DNA of 64,000 bases from Streptomyces xanthophaeus (GCF_000725805.1 NZ_JOFT01000039.1:1-64000); one strand, 5' to 3'. Shown: positions 47,798 through 58,238, numbered from the stretch's first letter. Notes: generated from the letters alone by a model not told the origin. Numbers and translations are program-made.

Positions 47798-49107
47798 ACC
47801 TCTACGACTCGCTGCCCGACGCGGCGCCGACGGTCTTCGGCGAGGAGGCCGTGGGCTCGTTCGCGTACGACGTCCTGACGGTCGACGTCCCCGTCGGCTC
47901 CTGGATCTCCTCCCTGGAGATCGCCCGGGACAAGCTCGGCTGCACGTACTTCGACTGGCTGAGCGCGGTGGACGAGCCGGGCACCGGCTTCCGGATCTGC
48001 GCGCACGTGGTCTCGCTGGAGAACCACCGGGTGCGCAGGCTGCTGCTCCGCACGACCGTCCCGCACGCGGCGCCGTCCCTGCCGTCCGCGGTCGCGGTCT
48101 ACGCGGGTGCGGAATGGCACGAGCGCGAGACCTTCGAGATGTTCGGGGTGACCTTCACCGACCACCCGAACCTCGTGCCCCTGCTCCTCCCCGAGAACTT
48201 CGAGGGGTACCCGCTGCGCAAGGACTTCGTCCTGGCCGCGCGCGTCGCCAAGGCCTGGCCCGGCGCCAAGGAGCCGGGCGAGGCCCACGACCCGGACGCG
48301 CCCAAGCGCCGCCAGATGCTTCCGCCGGGCGTCCCGGACCCCAACGACTGGGGCCCGATGAAGGGCCAGCTCCCGCCGGCCCCCGCCCGCCCGGCCCGTA
48401 CTCCCCGCGCCGCCGGTGCCGCCGGCGCCGCGCGCGAGGGCGCCCCGGCCCGCCGGCCCCGCGCCGCTGCGGCGGAGGGCCCGGCGACCCCGGACACCGA
48501 GGCCCCGCCGCGCCCGCCGCGCCGGACCCGCTCGGTGACGGAGGGCTCGGCCGGCCAGAACGCCCCGGCGACCGGGGCCGCGGAGGCTGCCGCCACCCCG
48601 GACACCGAGGCCCCGGTGCGCCCGCCGCGCCGGACCCGCTCGGTGACGGAAGGCTCGGCCAGCCAGGCCGCCGCGGCGGCGGACACCGAGGCGACCCCGA
48701 CCCCGGAGGGCGAAGCCCCGGCCCGGCCGGCGCGCCGTGCGCGGACCGCGGGCGAAGGCTCCGCCAGCCAGACCCCGGCAGCTGAGCCACAGGCCCCCGC
48801 CCGCCCGGCCCGTCGCAGCTCCGACGCCCCTTGGCACGACCCGAAGCCCGCCTTCGACGAGCCGCAGGCGAAGCCGGAGCCGGAGACAAAGTCCGTGCCG
48901 GAGGCGAAGCCCGAGGCCGGGCCCGAGCTGGAGGCGAAGCCTGGGGCTGCGCCCACGCCCGCCGCCGAGGCTGCACCGGAGGCGAAGCCCGAGGCTGCGG
49001 CTGAGCCCGCACCCGCGGCCAAGCCCGAGGCCGAGCCCGCGGCCAAGCCCGCGCCCGAGGCGGAGCCCGCGGCCGAGAACGACCGCGACAACGGAGGCGA
49101 CGCGTGA
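47794..49107 (+). CDS. nuoC2: NADH-quinone oxidoreductase subunit C, second cluster, with long low-complexity tail
   Basis: The GTG at 47794 overlaps nuoB2, giving 437 residues, about twice the normal length. Residues 1 to about 190 are a normal NuoC domain ([20 protein letters not shown] and [20 protein letters not shown]). The remaining 245 or so residues are disordered-looking: a Pro/Ala/Arg segment with repeats of [20 protein letters not shown] (residues about 232-253 and 268-289, plus a decayed third copy), then an acidic Lys-Pro-Glu-Ala segment. No NuoD-like sequence is present in the tail. Its function is unknown. Confidence 0.92.
   Translation: MNLYDSLPDAAPTVFGEEAVGSFAYDVLTVDVPVGSWISSLEIARDKLGCTYFDWLSAVDEPGTGFRICAHVVSLENHRVRRLLLRTTVPHAAPSLPSAVAVYAGAEWHERETFEMFGVTFTDHPNLVPLLLPENFEGYPLRKDFVLAARVAKAWPGAKEPGEAHDPDAPKRRQMLPPGVPDPNDWGPMKGQLPPAPARPARTPRAAGAAGAAREGAPARRPRAAAAEGPATPDTEAPPRPPRRTRSVTEGSAGQNAPATGAAEAAATPDTEAPVRPPRRTRSVTEGSASQAAAAADTEATPTPEGEAPARPARRARTAGEGSASQTPAAEPQAPARPARRSSDAPWHDPKPAFDEPQAKPEPETKSVPEAKPEAGPELEAKPGAAPTPAAEAAPEAKPEAAAEPAPAAKPEAEPAAKPAPEAEPAAENDRDNGGDA
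48487..48660 (+). repeat. In-frame 66-bp repeats within nuoC2
   Basis: 48487-48552 and 48595-48660 are near identical and offset by 108 bp (36 codons). Both encode [20 protein letters not shown] decayed third copy lies at about 48712-48778. Confidence 0.85.
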
Positions 49108-50072
49108 ACGAGGTCCTCGACGTCGCCCTGCGGCTGATCATCGTCTTCGCCGTCTTCCTCGTGCTCCCGCTCGTCGTCGGGCAGACCGAGCACAAGGTGA
49201 TGGCCCACATGCAGGGCCGCCTCGGCCCCATGTACGCGGGTGGCTTCCACGGCTGGGCCCAGCTCGTCGCCGACGGCGTGAAGTTCGCGCAGAAGGAAGA
49301 CATCGTCCCGGCCAACGCCGACCGGCGGATCTTCCAGCTCGCCCCCGCCGTAGCCCTGCTCCCGTACCTCCTCGTCCTCGTCGCCGTCCCCATCGGCCCC
49401 GGCGAGGGCGCGGTCGGGCAGGTCATCGACGCCGGACTGTTCTTCGTACTCGCCGTCATGGGCGTCGGAGTCCTCGGCTCCCTGATGGCCGGCTGGGCCT
49501 CCGCCAACAAGTTCTCGCTGCTCGGCGGCCTGCGCACCGCCGCCCAGCTGCTCGCCTACGAGCTCCCCATGCTGCTCGCCGCGGCCTCCGTGGCCATGGC
49601 CGCCGGGACCGTCTCCCTCCCCGGGATCGTCGAGTCCTTCCAGTGGTGGTGGCTGCCCTGGCAGATCGTCGGCGCGCTCGTCTTCTTCACCGCCGGCCTC
49701 GCCGAACTCCAGCGGCCGCCCTTCGACATGCCCGTCGCCGACTCCGAGATCATCTTCGGCGCGTACACCGAGTACACGGGCCTGCGCTTCGCGCTGTTCC
49801 TGCTCGCCGAGTACGCCGGCATCGTCGTCCTCTGCGCCCTGACCACCGTCCTGTTCCTCGGCGGCTGGCACGGCCCCATGGGGGCCGACGGCCTCGGCTG
49901 GGTCTGGACCCTGCTCAAGACCGCCGTCCTCGCCTTCGTGGTGATCTGGCTCCGCGTGAGCTACCCCCGCCTGCGCGAGGACCAGCTCCAGAAGCTCGCC
50001 TGGACCGTACTCATCCCGCTCGCGCTCGCCCAGATCGCGCTCACCGGCATCGTGAAGGTGGCGATCAACTGA
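49104..50072 (+). CDS. nuoH2: NADH-quinone oxidoreductase subunit H, second cluster
   Basis: This 322-residue membrane subunit is shorter than NuoH1 because it lacks the C-terminal cytoplasmic tail. The conserved loops are [40 protein letters not shown] and [20 protein letters not shown]. In NuoH1 the last loop begins with a Glu-rich ETNRAPFD; here it reads AELQRPPFD, still with the acidic residues needed near the quinone channel. The GTG start overlaps nuoC2. Confidence 0.95.
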   Translation: MNEVLDVALRLIIVFAVFLVLPLVVGQTEHKVMAHMQGRLGPMYAGGFHGWAQLVADGVKFAQKEDIVPANADRRIFQLAPAVALLPYLLVLVAVPIGPGEGAVGQVIDAGLFFVLAVMGVGVLGSLMAGWASANKFSLLGGLRTAAQLLAYELPMLLAAASVAMAAGTVSLPGIVESFQWWWLPWQIVGALVFFTAGLAELQRPPFDMPVADSEIIFGAYTEYTGLRFALFLLAEYAGIVVLCALTTVLFLGGWHGPMGADGLGWVWTLLKTAVLAFVVIWLRVSYPRLREDQLQKLAWTVLIPLALAQIALTGIVKVAIN

Positions 50073-50659
50073 TGCCCATCCCCGGATCCGGCCTCGCCAA
50101 GGGGCTGGCGGTCACCCTGCGCACGATGACGAAGCGCTCGCACACCGCCCAGTACCCCGAGGTCCAGCCGCAGCTCCCGCCCCGCTCCCGCGGGGTCATC
50201 GGCCTGTTCGAGGAGAACTGCACGGTCTGCATGCTGTGCGCCCGTGAATGCCCCGACTGGTGCATCTACATCGACTCCCACAAGGAGACGGTCCCGGCCT
50301 CCACGCCCGGCGGCCGCGAGCGCAGCCGCAACGTCCTCGACCGCTTCGCCATCGACTTCTCCCTCTGCATGTACTGCGGCATCTGCATCGAGGTGTGCCC
50401 CTTCGACGCCCTCTTCTGGTCGCCGGAGTTCGAGTACGCGGAGACCGACATCCACGAGCTGACGCACGAGCGCGACAAGCTGCGCGAGTGGATGTGGACC
50501 GTCCCGGCGCCGCCCGCGCTGGACCCGGCCGCCGAGGAGCCCAAGGAAGTCGCCGCCGCCCGCAAGGCGGTGGAGAAGGCCGAAGCCGCCGCAGCAGCAG
50601 CAGCCGCCGCAGCCGCTGCCGAGGCAGAGACCCCCGCGACCCCGGAGGCAGACGCGTGA
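50072..50659 (+). CDS. nuoI2: NADH-quinone oxidoreductase subunit I, second cluster
   Basis: This 195-residue ferredoxin-like subunit has both [4Fe-4S] ligand sets, [12 protein letters not shown] (about residue 50) and [12 protein letters not shown] (about residue 99). With NuoG and NuoF absent, this subunit is the natural electron entry point, for example from a soluble ferredoxin. A C-terminal tail of about 45 residues is Ala/Glu/Lys-rich ([20 protein letters not shown]). The ATG shares one base with the nuoH2 stop. Confidence 0.95.
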   Translation: MPIPGSGLAKGLAVTLRTMTKRSHTAQYPEVQPQLPPRSRGVIGLFEENCTVCMLCARECPDWCIYIDSHKETVPASTPGGRERSRNVLDRFAIDFSLCMYCGICIEVCPFDALFWSPEFEYAETDIHELTHERDKLREWMWTVPAPPALDPAAEEPKEVAAARKAVEKAEAAAAAAAAAAAAEAETPATPEADA

Positions 50660-51288
50660 TCCCCGCCGCCGCCCTGGCCGCAGCCGCCACCACCGGGCCC
50701 GGCTTCCTCTCCCCGACCGGCGTCGAGATCGCCTTCGTCCTCGTCGGCCTCGCCACCCTCGGCGCAGCCGTCGTCACGGTCACCACCAAGCAGCTGGTGC
50801 ACGCCGCCCTGTGGCTGGTCGTCGCCCTCGGCGGCATCGCCGTCGAGTACCTCCTGCTGACCGCGGAGTTCATCGCCTGGGTCCAGGTCCTGATCTACCT
50901 CGGCTCCGTCGTCGTCCTCCTGCTCTTCGGACTGATGCTCACCAAGGCGCCCATCGGCCGCTCCCCGGACGCCGACTCCGGCAACCGCTGGGTCGCCCTC
51001 GGCGTCGCCGTGACCGCCGCCGCCGCGCTCGTCTGGGTCGTCGTCGACGCCTTCCGCACCACCTGGATCGACCTCGACGGCCCCGTCCAGGGCTCGACGA
51101 AGGTCTCCGGCGAGATCCTCTTCCAGCACTGGGTGCTGCCCTTCGAGGCGCTCTCCGTCCTGCTCCTCGCCGCCCTGATCGGTGCCATCGTGCTGTCCCG
51201 CAAGACCGGTCCGGCCGATCCCGCAGACCCTGCCGGGCCCGCCGATCCCGCCGAGCCCGCCGAAGCCCGTGACAAGGGGCAGCGCTGA
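50656..51288 (+). CDS. nuoJ2: NADH-quinone oxidoreductase subunit J, second cluster
   Basis: This 210-residue five-helix membrane subunit contains the family helix [20 protein letters not shown]. The N-terminus holds an Ala-rich stretch. The C-terminus is a tandem repeat of Pro-Ala-Asp ([17 protein letters not shown]). The GTG overlaps nuoI2 by 4 nt. The loop between helices 3 and 4 contains [15 protein letters not shown]. Confidence 0.94.
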   Translation: MIPAAALAAAATTGPGFLSPTGVEIAFVLVGLATLGAAVVTVTTKQLVHAALWLVVALGGIAVEYLLLTAEFIAWVQVLIYLGSVVVLLLFGLMLTKAPIGRSPDADSGNRWVALGVAVTAAAALVWVVVDAFRTTWIDLDGPVQGSTKVSGEILFQHWVLPFEALSVLLLAALIGAIVLSRKTGPADPADPAGPADPAEPAEARDKGQR

Positions 51289-51644
51289 TGCACCTCGCCT
51301 ACCCCGCCGTGCTCGCGGCGCTCCTCTTCTGCACGGGCCTGTACGGAGTGCTCGCCCGCCGCAACGCCATCCTGGTCCTGATGTCCGTCGAGCTGATGCT
51401 CAACGCCGTCAACCTCAACCTGGTGGCCTTCGACGTCTGGCTGCGCGACACCCTGCACGCGGGCCAGGCCCTCACCCTCTTCACCATCGCCATCGCCGCC
51501 GCCGAGATCGGCATCGGCCTCGCCATCGTGCTGATGGTGTACCGCAACCGCGGCACCTCGGACGTCGACCGGCTCCGCGACACCGCCGAGGGCCACGAAC
51601 CCGCGTCCACCACGCCGAACACGCAGAGCGAGGCCGCCGCGTGA
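51288..51644 (+). CDS. nuoK2: NADH-quinone oxidoreductase subunit K, second cluster
   Basis: This 118-residue three-helix subunit keeps both buried Glu residues, in [20 protein letters not shown] and [21 protein letters not shown] hydrophilic tail of about 25 residues ([16 protein letters not shown]) is longer than in NuoK1. The ATG overlaps the nuoJ2 stop by one base. Confidence 0.96.
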   Translation: MHLAYPAVLAALLFCTGLYGVLARRNAILVLMSVELMLNAVNLNLVAFDVWLRDTLHAGQALTLFTIAIAAAEIGIGLAIVLMVYRNRGTSDVDRLRDTAEGHEPASTTPNTQSEAAA

Positions 51645-53662
51645 GCACCCCGACCCTCGCCGTCCTCGTCCCCCTCCTGCCCTTCCTGGGCGCGGTGGCC
51701 GGACTGTTCCTCGGCCGCACCGCCCCCGGCTTCGTCCGGCCGCTCGCCGTACTGCCGACGCTGGCCGCCGCCGTACTGGCCGTGCTCGTCGCCGTCCGCC
51801 AGGGCGGCGGCGAAGCGATCAGCACCGCGACCGAGCTGACTCCGACCGGCTCGGTGCCGATCGAGCTCTCGCTCTACCTGGACGGATTCGCCGTACTGGT
51901 CGCCGTACTGGTCGGGCTCGTCGCCACCTGCGTCCAGCTCTACTCGACGGCGTACCTCCGCGAGGACCCGCGCTACCCCTCGTACGCAGCCCTGGTCTCC
52001 CTGTTCACCTCGGCCATGCTGCTCGTCGTCTACTCCGGCGACCTGATGGTGCTGCTGGTCGGCTGGGAGATCATGGGCATCTGCTCGTACTTCCTCGTCG
52101 GCCACTACTGGGAGACCGAAGCGGCCCGCTCCGCCTCCCTCAAGGCCTTCCTCGTCACCAAGCTCGGCGACGTACCCTTCCTGATCGGCCTGTTCGCCCT
52201 CGCCACCGACGCCGGCTCCTTCCAGATCACGAAGGTCCTGGACACCGTCGCCGACGGCGGCCTCGACCACCCCACGCTGATCGCGCTCCTCCTGCTCGCC
52301 GGAGTCGCTGGCAAGTCCGCGCAGTTCCCGCTGCACACCTGGCTCCCCGACGCCATGGCGGGCCCCACCCCGGTCTCCGCGCTGATCCACGCCGCGACGA
52401 TGGTCGCCGCCGGCATCTACTTCATCGCCCGCCTGCTGCCCGTCTTCGCGGCCTCGCAGGCCGCACTGGTGGTCATGGCCGTCATGGCGGCCGTCACGAT
52501 GATCGGCTCCGGCCTCAGCGCCCTGGCACAGGACGACATCAAGCGCGTCCTCGCCTACTCCACGATCGGCCAGCTCGGCTACATGACCGGCGCCCTGGCC
52601 GTCGGAGACCGCGGCGCGGCCGTCTTCCACCTCCTGTCCCACGGCGCCTTCAAGGCGCTCCTCTTCCTCGGCGCGGGCGTGATCATCCACGCCGCCGGCA
52701 CGAACTCCCTGGCCGCCATGTCCCGCATGGACGGCCTGGCCAAGCGCATCCCCGACGCCTTCTGGACGATGACGATCGCGCTCCTCGCGCTCGCCGCGAT
52801 CCCGCCTTTCGCCGGCTTCTTCTCCAAGGAAGCCGTCCTCGTCGCCGCCGAACTCGCCGCCCAGGGACACTCCGACGCGGCCCCCGCCGCGGCCGGCTGG
52901 CTGGTGCTCCTTTCCGGCCTGCTGACCGCCCTGCTCACCGCCGCCTACGCCGCCCGCCTGTGGCTGATGGCCTTCCGCGGCCGGGGCGCGCCCGCCCCCG
53001 ACCACGGCAAGGAGCCCGTCGCCATGACCGGCGTGCTGTGGCTGCTGGCCGTCCCCTCGGTCGCCTTCGGCCTCGCCGCCGTCCCCCTCGCCGACTGGTT
53101 CGACGGCGGACAGCTCACCCCCACCCCGGCCACCTCGGCCCTCAGCATCGGCGCCGCCCTCATCGGCGCCCTGCTGACCTACGGCCTCTGGCAGCGCGCC
53201 ACGGCCAGGGCCACCGCCGCGGCCCGCACCCCGGTCCCGGCAGCGTCCGGGCCCACCGCCTCCGCCTCCGCCGAGGCCGCACGGTCGGCCGCCGAGACCC
53301 CCGAGGTCGCCGAGGTCACCCACGACCACCCGGCCGTCCCCTCCGGCCCCGCCGCCGACCCCGGCCCCGCACTCCTCGGCCCGCTGCACCGCCACGCGGC
53401 CGACGGCTTCCACCTCGACGCCCTCTACGACCGGCTCTTCGTCCGCCCCGTACGCGGCGCCGCGAGCCTCGTCCGCTTCCTCGACCGCGAGGTCGTGGAC
53501 GCGTACGTCCGCGGCGCGGGCACCGGCCCCAAGCTGCTCGGCAGCCTCGTCCGGCGCGCCCAGACCGGCAACGTGCAGAGCTACCTGAGCGCCCTGCTCG
53601 CCGGCGCCGTGGTCCTGGCGATCGCCACCGCCGTCCTCGCCAACGTCAACGCCGGATCGTGA
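51641..53662 (+). CDS. nuoL2: NADH-quinone oxidoreductase subunit L, second cluster
   Basis: This 673-residue antiporter-like subunit has the conserved Glu in [19 protein letters not shown], the Lys in [19 protein letters not shown], the His region [19 protein letters not shown] and Lys in [19 protein letters not shown]. So the pumping path appears intact. Near residues 520-575 is a Thr/Ala/Pro-rich insert ([20 protein letters not shown]) ahead of the lateral helix. The GTG overlaps nuoK2. Confidence 0.95.
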   Translation: MSTPTLAVLVPLLPFLGAVAGLFLGRTAPGFVRPLAVLPTLAAAVLAVLVAVRQGGGEAISTATELTPTGSVPIELSLYLDGFAVLVAVLVGLVATCVQLYSTAYLREDPRYPSYAALVSLFTSAMLLVVYSGDLMVLLVGWEIMGICSYFLVGHYWETEAARSASLKAFLVTKLGDVPFLIGLFALATDAGSFQITKVLDTVADGGLDHPTLIALLLLAGVAGKSAQFPLHTWLPDAMAGPTPVSALIHAATMVAAGIYFIARLLPVFAASQAALVVMAVMAAVTMIGSGLSALAQDDIKRVLAYSTIGQLGYMTGALAVGDRGAAVFHLLSHGAFKALLFLGAGVIIHAAGTNSLAAMSRMDGLAKRIPDAFWTMTIALLALAAIPPFAGFFSKEAVLVAAELAAQGHSDAAPAAAGWLVLLSGLLTALLTAAYAARLWLMAFRGRGAPAPDHGKEPVAMTGVLWLLAVPSVAFGLAAVPLADWFDGGQLTPTPATSALSIGAALIGALLTYGLWQRATARATAAARTPVPAASGPTASASAEAARSAAETPEVAEVTHDHPAVPSGPAADPGPALLGPLHRHAADGFHLDALYDRLFVRPVRGAASLVRFLDREVVDAYVRGAGTGPKLLGSLVRRAQTGNVQSYLSALLAGAVVLAIATAVLANVNAGS

Positions 53663-55254
53663 GCCGTGAGTCAGCCGTGATTGATATCAGCCCGTCCGTG
53701 ATGCAGTTCCTCCTGGCGTTCGTCGTGGCCGCACCGCTCCTCGGCGCCGTGGCGGCCCTCCTGCCGGCCCCGCCCGGCCTCAAGGGCAAGAACCCCGAAC
53801 AGGCCGTCCTGCGCCACGGCGTGACCGTGACCGGCGTGATCCTCGCCGGGGCGATCGCCCTCACCCTGGGCTTCGACCACGACGCCCCGTCCCGCTTCCA
53901 GGCGACGACGGACATCAGCTGGATCCCGGCCCTGGACGTCCGGATCCACCTCGGCATCGACGGCATCTCGCTCCCCCTCCTCCTGATGACCGCGCTGCTG
54001 TTCTTCCTCTGTGCGCTCTACAGCTACTTCAAGCTCCCCGAAGGCCCCTCCCCGAAGGCCTTCGTGGCACTGCTGCTCGTCCTGGAGTCCGGCACCCTCG
54101 CCACCTTCGCCGTCCTCGACCTGCTGCTCTTCTTCCTCGCCTTCGAGATGGTCCTCATCCCGATGTACTTCCTCATCGCCCGCTGGGGCGGTGCCCAGCG
54201 GCAGGCCGCCGCCTGGAAGTTCATCCTCTACACCCTGCTCGGCTCCGTCGTCATGCTGCTCGGCTTCCTGCTGATCGGACTGAACGCCGGCACCTTCGAC
54301 ATGGTGGCACTCGCCTCCGACAACGGCCGCGGACTCACGCACACCACCCAGGTCCTGGCCGTCCTCGCCATCGGCATCGGCCTCGCCGTGAAGACCCCGA
54401 TGTGGCCGCTGCACAGCTGGCTGCCCGACGCCCACACCGCCGCGCCCACCGTCGGATCCGTCCTGCTGGCCGGCGTCCTGCTCAAGATGGGCACGTACGG
54501 GTTCGTCCGCATCCTGCTCCCCGTCACCCCCGACGGCATGCACACCTTCGCCCCGTACCTCGGCGCCTTCGCGGCCGTCGGCATCGTCTACGGATCGCTC
54601 GCCTGCCTCGCCCTGGCCCGCAAGGGCAGCAAGGGCGACCTCAAGCGCCTCATCGCGTACTCCTCCGTCGGCCACATGGGCTTCGTGCTCCTCGGCATCG
54701 CCTCCATGACCCCCACCGGAGTCAACGGCGCACTGTTCGCGAACATCGCCCACGGCCTGATCACCGGCCTCCTCTTCTTCCTCGTCGGCGCCCTCAAGGA
54801 CCGCTACGGCACCGCCGACCTCGACACCCTCGCCGGGGCCACCGGCGGCGCCCTGTACGGCCGCGCCCCCCGCCTCGGCGCCCTCCTCGCCTTCGCCGCC
54901 GTCGCCTCGCTCGGCCTGCCCGGCCTCGCCGGGTTCTGGGGCGAGATGCTGGCCCTGTTCGGCGCCTTCGACCCGGCGGAGGGCCTGTCCCGCCCCGCGT
55001 TCCTCACCTTCATGGCCATCGGCGCGTTCGGCACCCTCCTCACCGCCGCCTACCTGCTGATCGTCGTGCGCCGCGTCTGCATGGGCGACCCGAAGGCCGG
55101 CCCCGAGCTCACCGTCGCGGACGTCCAGCGCTACGAGTTCGCCGCCTGGACCCCGCTCGCCGCCCTCACCGTCCTCGCCGGCCTGTGGCCCGCGGTCCTC
55201 CTCGGCCTCACCGACCCGGCCGTCCAGAAGCTCCTCGCAGGAGGCAACTCATGA
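53659..55254 (+). CDS. nuoM2: NADH-quinone oxidoreductase subunit M, second cluster
   Basis: The GTG at 53659 overlaps nuoL2 (GTGA), giving 531 residues; a GTG at 53677 is an alternative start. The buried Glu is in FEMVLIPMYFLIARWGGAQ, and the Lys/His residues are in VKTPMWPLHSWLPDAHTAAP and KGDLKRLIAYSSVGHMGFVL. It has about 14 helices and the pumping residues are kept. It overlaps nuoN2 by 4 nt. Confidence 0.95.
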   Translation: MSRESAVIDISPSVMQFLLAFVVAAPLLGAVAALLPAPPGLKGKNPEQAVLRHGVTVTGVILAGAIALTLGFDHDAPSRFQATTDISWIPALDVRIHLGIDGISLPLLLMTALLFFLCALYSYFKLPEGPSPKAFVALLLVLESGTLATFAVLDLLLFFLAFEMVLIPMYFLIARWGGAQRQAAAWKFILYTLLGSVVMLLGFLLIGLNAGTFDMVALASDNGRGLTHTTQVLAVLAIGIGLAVKTPMWPLHSWLPDAHTAAPTVGSVLLAGVLLKMGTYGFVRILLPVTPDGMHTFAPYLGAFAAVGIVYGSLACLALARKGSKGDLKRLIAYSSVGHMGFVLLGIASMTPTGVNGALFANIAHGLITGLLFFLVGALKDRYGTADLDTLAGATGGALYGRAPRLGALLAFAAVASLGLPGLAGFWGEMLALFGAFDPAEGLSRPAFLTFMAIGAFGTLLTAAYLLIVVRRVCMGDPKAGPELTVADVQRYEFAAWTPLAALTVLAGLWPAVLLGLTDPAVQKLLAGGNS

Positions 55255-56786
55255 CGGCCCTCGCGGTCCTCGCCGCCGAGACCCCCAGCCTCGTCCAGTC
55301 CGTCGACTGGCTCGCCATCGCGCCCGTCGTCATCACCGCCGCCGTCGGCCTGGCCGTACTCGTCGCCGACCTGTTCCTGCCGGAGCGCCGCAAGCCGGTG
55401 CTCGGCTGGATCTCCGTGGCCGGGCTGGCCGCCGCCACCGCCACCCTGCTGCCGCTGCGGGCCGGCGACCGCAGCACCTTCTGCCTCACCGGCGACCCGG
55501 CCGCCTGCAGCTACACCGCCGACCACTTCGCGCTCGTCGTCCAGTTCCTGGTCCTCGCCGGCGCCCTGGTCACCGCCCTGCTCTCGGTCACCGCCGTCCG
55601 CGACGCGCGGATGCCGGCCGGTGAGTACTGGTTCCTGCTGCTGTCCTCCGCCGCGGGCGCCGCCCTGCTGCCCGCCTCCCGCGACCTCGCCACCCTGATC
55701 GTCGCCCTGGAGGTGGCCTCGCTGCCCGCCTTCGCCCTCGTCGGCATGCGCCGCGGCGACCGGCTCTCCTCCGAGGCCGCACTCAAGTTCTTCCTGTCCT
55801 CCGTCACCGCCACCGCCGTGTCGCTGCTGGGCGTCAGCTTCGTCTACGCGGCCACCGGCTCCCTGCACCTCACCCAGGTCGCCGACCGCCTCGAAACCGT
55901 CCCCGGACAGCTCGACACCCTCGCCATGGCCGGGGTCGCGCTCACCCTCGTCGGCTTCGCCTTCAAGACCGCGGCCGTCCCCTTCCACTTCTGGGTCCCC
56001 GACACCTACGTCGGCGCGCCCCTGCCCGTCGCCGGATACCTCTCGGTGATCGGCAAGGCCGTCGGTTTCACCGGCCTGATCCTCGTCACGGTGATCGCCT
56101 TCCCGGCGTACTCCGGCATCTGGGGCCCGGCCCTGGCCGTCCTCGCGGCCCTCACCATGACCCTGGGCAACGCCGCCGCCCTGCGCCAGTCCGCCGACCG
56201 CCCGAACAGCGCCGTACGGCTGCTCGCCTGGTCCTCGGTCGGTCAGGCCGGATACCTGCTGGTCCCGATCGCCGCGGCCGCCTACGCCGACCGGGACCAG
56301 ATCGGCGCCACCGTCGCCTACGCCCTGATGTACGCCGTCGTGAACCTCGGCGCCTTCGCCGTGGCCGCGCTGGTCTCCCGTACCAAGCCGCTCCAGCGGA
56401 TCAGCGACTACCGCGGCCTGTACGCCGAGCGCCCCCTCGCCGCGCTCTCGCTGGCCTTCTTCCTGCTCTGCCTGGCCGGCCTGCCCCCGGGCATCATCGG
56501 CCTCTTCGCCAAGGTCACCGTCTTCCGCTCCGCGGTCGACGCGGGCCTGGGCTGGCTCGCCGTGGTCATGGCCGTCAACGTGGCCATGGGCCTGTACTAC
56601 TACCTGCGCTGGACCGCGCTGCTCTTCCGGACCCCGGAGACCGCCGACGCCCCGGCCGCGGCCCCCGCGAAGGCCCCCTGGCCGGTCACCGCCGCCATCG
56701 CGCTCACCGCGGCCCTCGCCCTGCTCCTCTCGGGCGCCCCGCAGCTCGTCCTGCGCTTCGCCACGGGCTCCCTCTTCCCGCTGTAG
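55251..56786 (+). CDS. nuoN2: NADH-quinone oxidoreductase subunit N, second cluster
   Basis: This 511-residue antiporter-like subunit ends the second operon. The buried Glu is in TLIVALEVASLPAFALVGMR. Lys residues are in GFAFKTAAVPFHFWVPDTYV. Where NuoN1 has TDVKRLLAYSSIAHAG, this protein reads PNSAVRLLAWSSVGQAGYLL, so the second channel Lys is replaced and the His is lost. Proton pumping by this subunit may be altered. A weak GC hairpin follows. Confidence 0.94.
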   Translation: MTALAVLAAETPSLVQSVDWLAIAPVVITAAVGLAVLVADLFLPERRKPVLGWISVAGLAAATATLLPLRAGDRSTFCLTGDPAACSYTADHFALVVQFLVLAGALVTALLSVTAVRDARMPAGEYWFLLLSSAAGAALLPASRDLATLIVALEVASLPAFALVGMRRGDRLSSEAALKFFLSSVTATAVSLLGVSFVYAATGSLHLTQVADRLETVPGQLDTLAMAGVALTLVGFAFKTAAVPFHFWVPDTYVGAPLPVAGYLSVIGKAVGFTGLILVTVIAFPAYSGIWGPALAVLAALTMTLGNAAALRQSADRPNSAVRLLAWSSVGQAGYLLVPIAAAAYADRDQIGATVAYALMYAVVNLGAFAVAALVSRTKPLQRISDYRGLYAERPLAALSLAFFLLCLAGLPPGIIGLFAKVTVFRSAVDAGLGWLAVVMAVNVAMGLYYYLRWTALLFRTPETADAPAAAPAKAPWPVTAAIALTAALALLLSGAPQLVLRFATGSLFPL

Positions 56787-56820
56787 CCGGCCCGCCGTAA
56801 CCCGTACGGAGTAACGCCCG

Positions 56821-56855
56821 CCGCCGCCCCCCGGCCCCGGCCGCCGGGGCGGCGG
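56821..56855 (+). terminator. GC hairpin after nuoN2
   Basis: A 10-bp stem pairs 56821-56830 with 56846-56855 around a 15-nt loop. There is no T run. Confidence 0.45.
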
Positions 56856-56985
56856 CCCCGTGCGCCCTGGGAACCAGACGCCCTCACCTCGCGTTGACCA
56901 GGAAGGGAGCGTCCACTGGACCGTAGACCCGCAGATCCCCAGACCTGGACGGGGTCCCCCTGCCGCACCACTAGGAGGGCGTACC

Positions 56986-57849
56986 GTGCACCGCCGGCAC
57001 AACGGGCTCAAGACCGCCGTACTCCTCGGCGGTCTGTCCGCACTCATCATCGTCATCGGCAGCTTCTTCGGACGGACCGGCCTCATCGTCGCCGTCCTCA
57101 TCGCCCTCGGGACGAATGCGTACGCGTACTGGAACAGCGACAAGCTGGCTCTACGCGCGATGCGCGCCCGCCCCGTCAGCGAGTTCGAAGCCCCCGAGCT
57201 CTACCGCATGGTGCGCGAGCTCTCCACGTCCGCGCGCCAGCCCATGCCCCGGCTGTACATCTCACCGACCGAGGCGCCCAACGCCTTCGCCACCGGCCGC
57301 AACCCGCGCAACGCGGCGGTCTGCTGCACCGAAGGCATCCTGCGCATCCTCGACGAGCGCGAGCTGCGCGGAGTCATCGGCCACGAGCTCAGCCACGTCT
57401 ACAACCGCGACATCCTGATCTCGTCGGTCGCCGGAGCACTCGCCTCCGTGATCATGTTCCTGGTGAACTTCGCCTGGCTGATCCCGATCGGCCGATCGAA
57501 CGACGACGAGGGCCCCGGCCTCCTCGGCATGCTGCTCATCATGATCCTCGGCCCGCTGGCCGCCTCCGTGATCCAGCTCGCCATCAGCCGCTCGCGCGAG
57601 TACGAGGCGGACGCCTCCGGCGCGCAGCTCACCGGGGACCCGCTCGCCCTGGCCAGCGCGCTGCGCAAGCTGGACGCCGGCGTCAAACAGCTGCCGCTGC
57701 CCGCCGAACCCCGGCTGGAGACCGCCAGCCACATGATGATCGCCAACCCGTTCCGTCCGGGCGAAGGGCTTTCCAGAATGTTCTCCACACACCCCCCGAT
57801 GGCCGAGCGGATCGCCCGGCTCGAACAGATGGCAGGTCGCAGGCAGTGA
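56986..57849 (+). CDS. htpX: HtpX-type membrane zinc metalloprotease
   Basis: This 287-residue M48 protease starts at a GTG with AGGAGG 7 nt upstream (56973-56978). Two N-terminal helices ([20 protein letters not shown] and [17 protein letters not shown]) precede the zinc site [15 protein letters not shown] (HExxH, about residue 130). Two later helices follow, then the third ligand Glu in [15 protein letters not shown]. It degrades misfolded membrane proteins in the quality-control system. It sits after nuoN2 and before yccF, with which it overlaps by 4 nt. Confidence 0.95.
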   Translation: MHRRHNGLKTAVLLGGLSALIIVIGSFFGRTGLIVAVLIALGTNAYAYWNSDKLALRAMRARPVSEFEAPELYRMVRELSTSARQPMPRLYISPTEAPNAFATGRNPRNAAVCCTEGILRILDERELRGVIGHELSHVYNRDILISSVAGALASVIMFLVNFAWLIPIGRSNDDEGPGLLGMLLIMILGPLAASVIQLAISRSREYEADASGAQLTGDPLALASALRKLDAGVKQLPLPAEPRLETASHMMIANPFRPGEGLSRMFSTHPPMAERIARLEQMAGRRQ

Positions 57850-58238
57850 AGACCATCCTGAACGTCATCTGGCTCGTACTCAGCGGCATCTGGCTGTTCC
57901 TGGGCTACTGCCTCGCGGGTCTGATCCTGTGCATCACCATCATCGGCATCCCCTTCGGGATAGCCGCCTTCCGCATCGCGGTCTACGCCCTCTGGCCGTT
58001 CGGCTACACCACGGTCGAGCGCAGGGACGCCGGTGCGCCCTCCTGCATCGGCAACGTCCTGTGGCTGGTCCTGGCGGGCTGGTGGCTCGCCCTGAGCCAC
58101 ATCGTCACCGGCATCGCCCTGTGCATCACGATCATCGGGATCCCCTTCGGCATCGCCAACTTCAAGATGGTCCCGCTGTCCCTGCTCCCGCTGGGCCGCG
58201 AGATCGTCCCGACGGACGCGCCGTTCGCCGCGCGCTGA
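57846..58238 (+). CDS. yccF: YccF-domain membrane protein
   Basis: This 130-residue membrane protein consists of two YccF repeats. Each has a helix pair ending in the signature [20 protein letters not shown] or [18 protein letters not shown]. The two halves are separated by a short basic loop ([11 protein letters not shown]). Function is unknown in the family. The GTG start overlaps htpX by 4 nt, so the two are translationally coupled. Confidence 0.93.
   Translation: MKTILNVIWLVLSGIWLFLGYCLAGLILCITIIGIPFGIAAFRIAVYALWPFGYTTVERRDAGAPSCIGNVLWLVLAGWWLALSHIVTGIALCITIIGIPFGIANFKMVPLSLLPLGREIVPTDAPFAAR

Noticed and set aside
48360..49107. nuoC2 tail as a fused or decayed NuoD
   Set aside because: None of the NuoD signatures ([24 protein letters not shown]) can be found in any frame. 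The tail is repeat-built.
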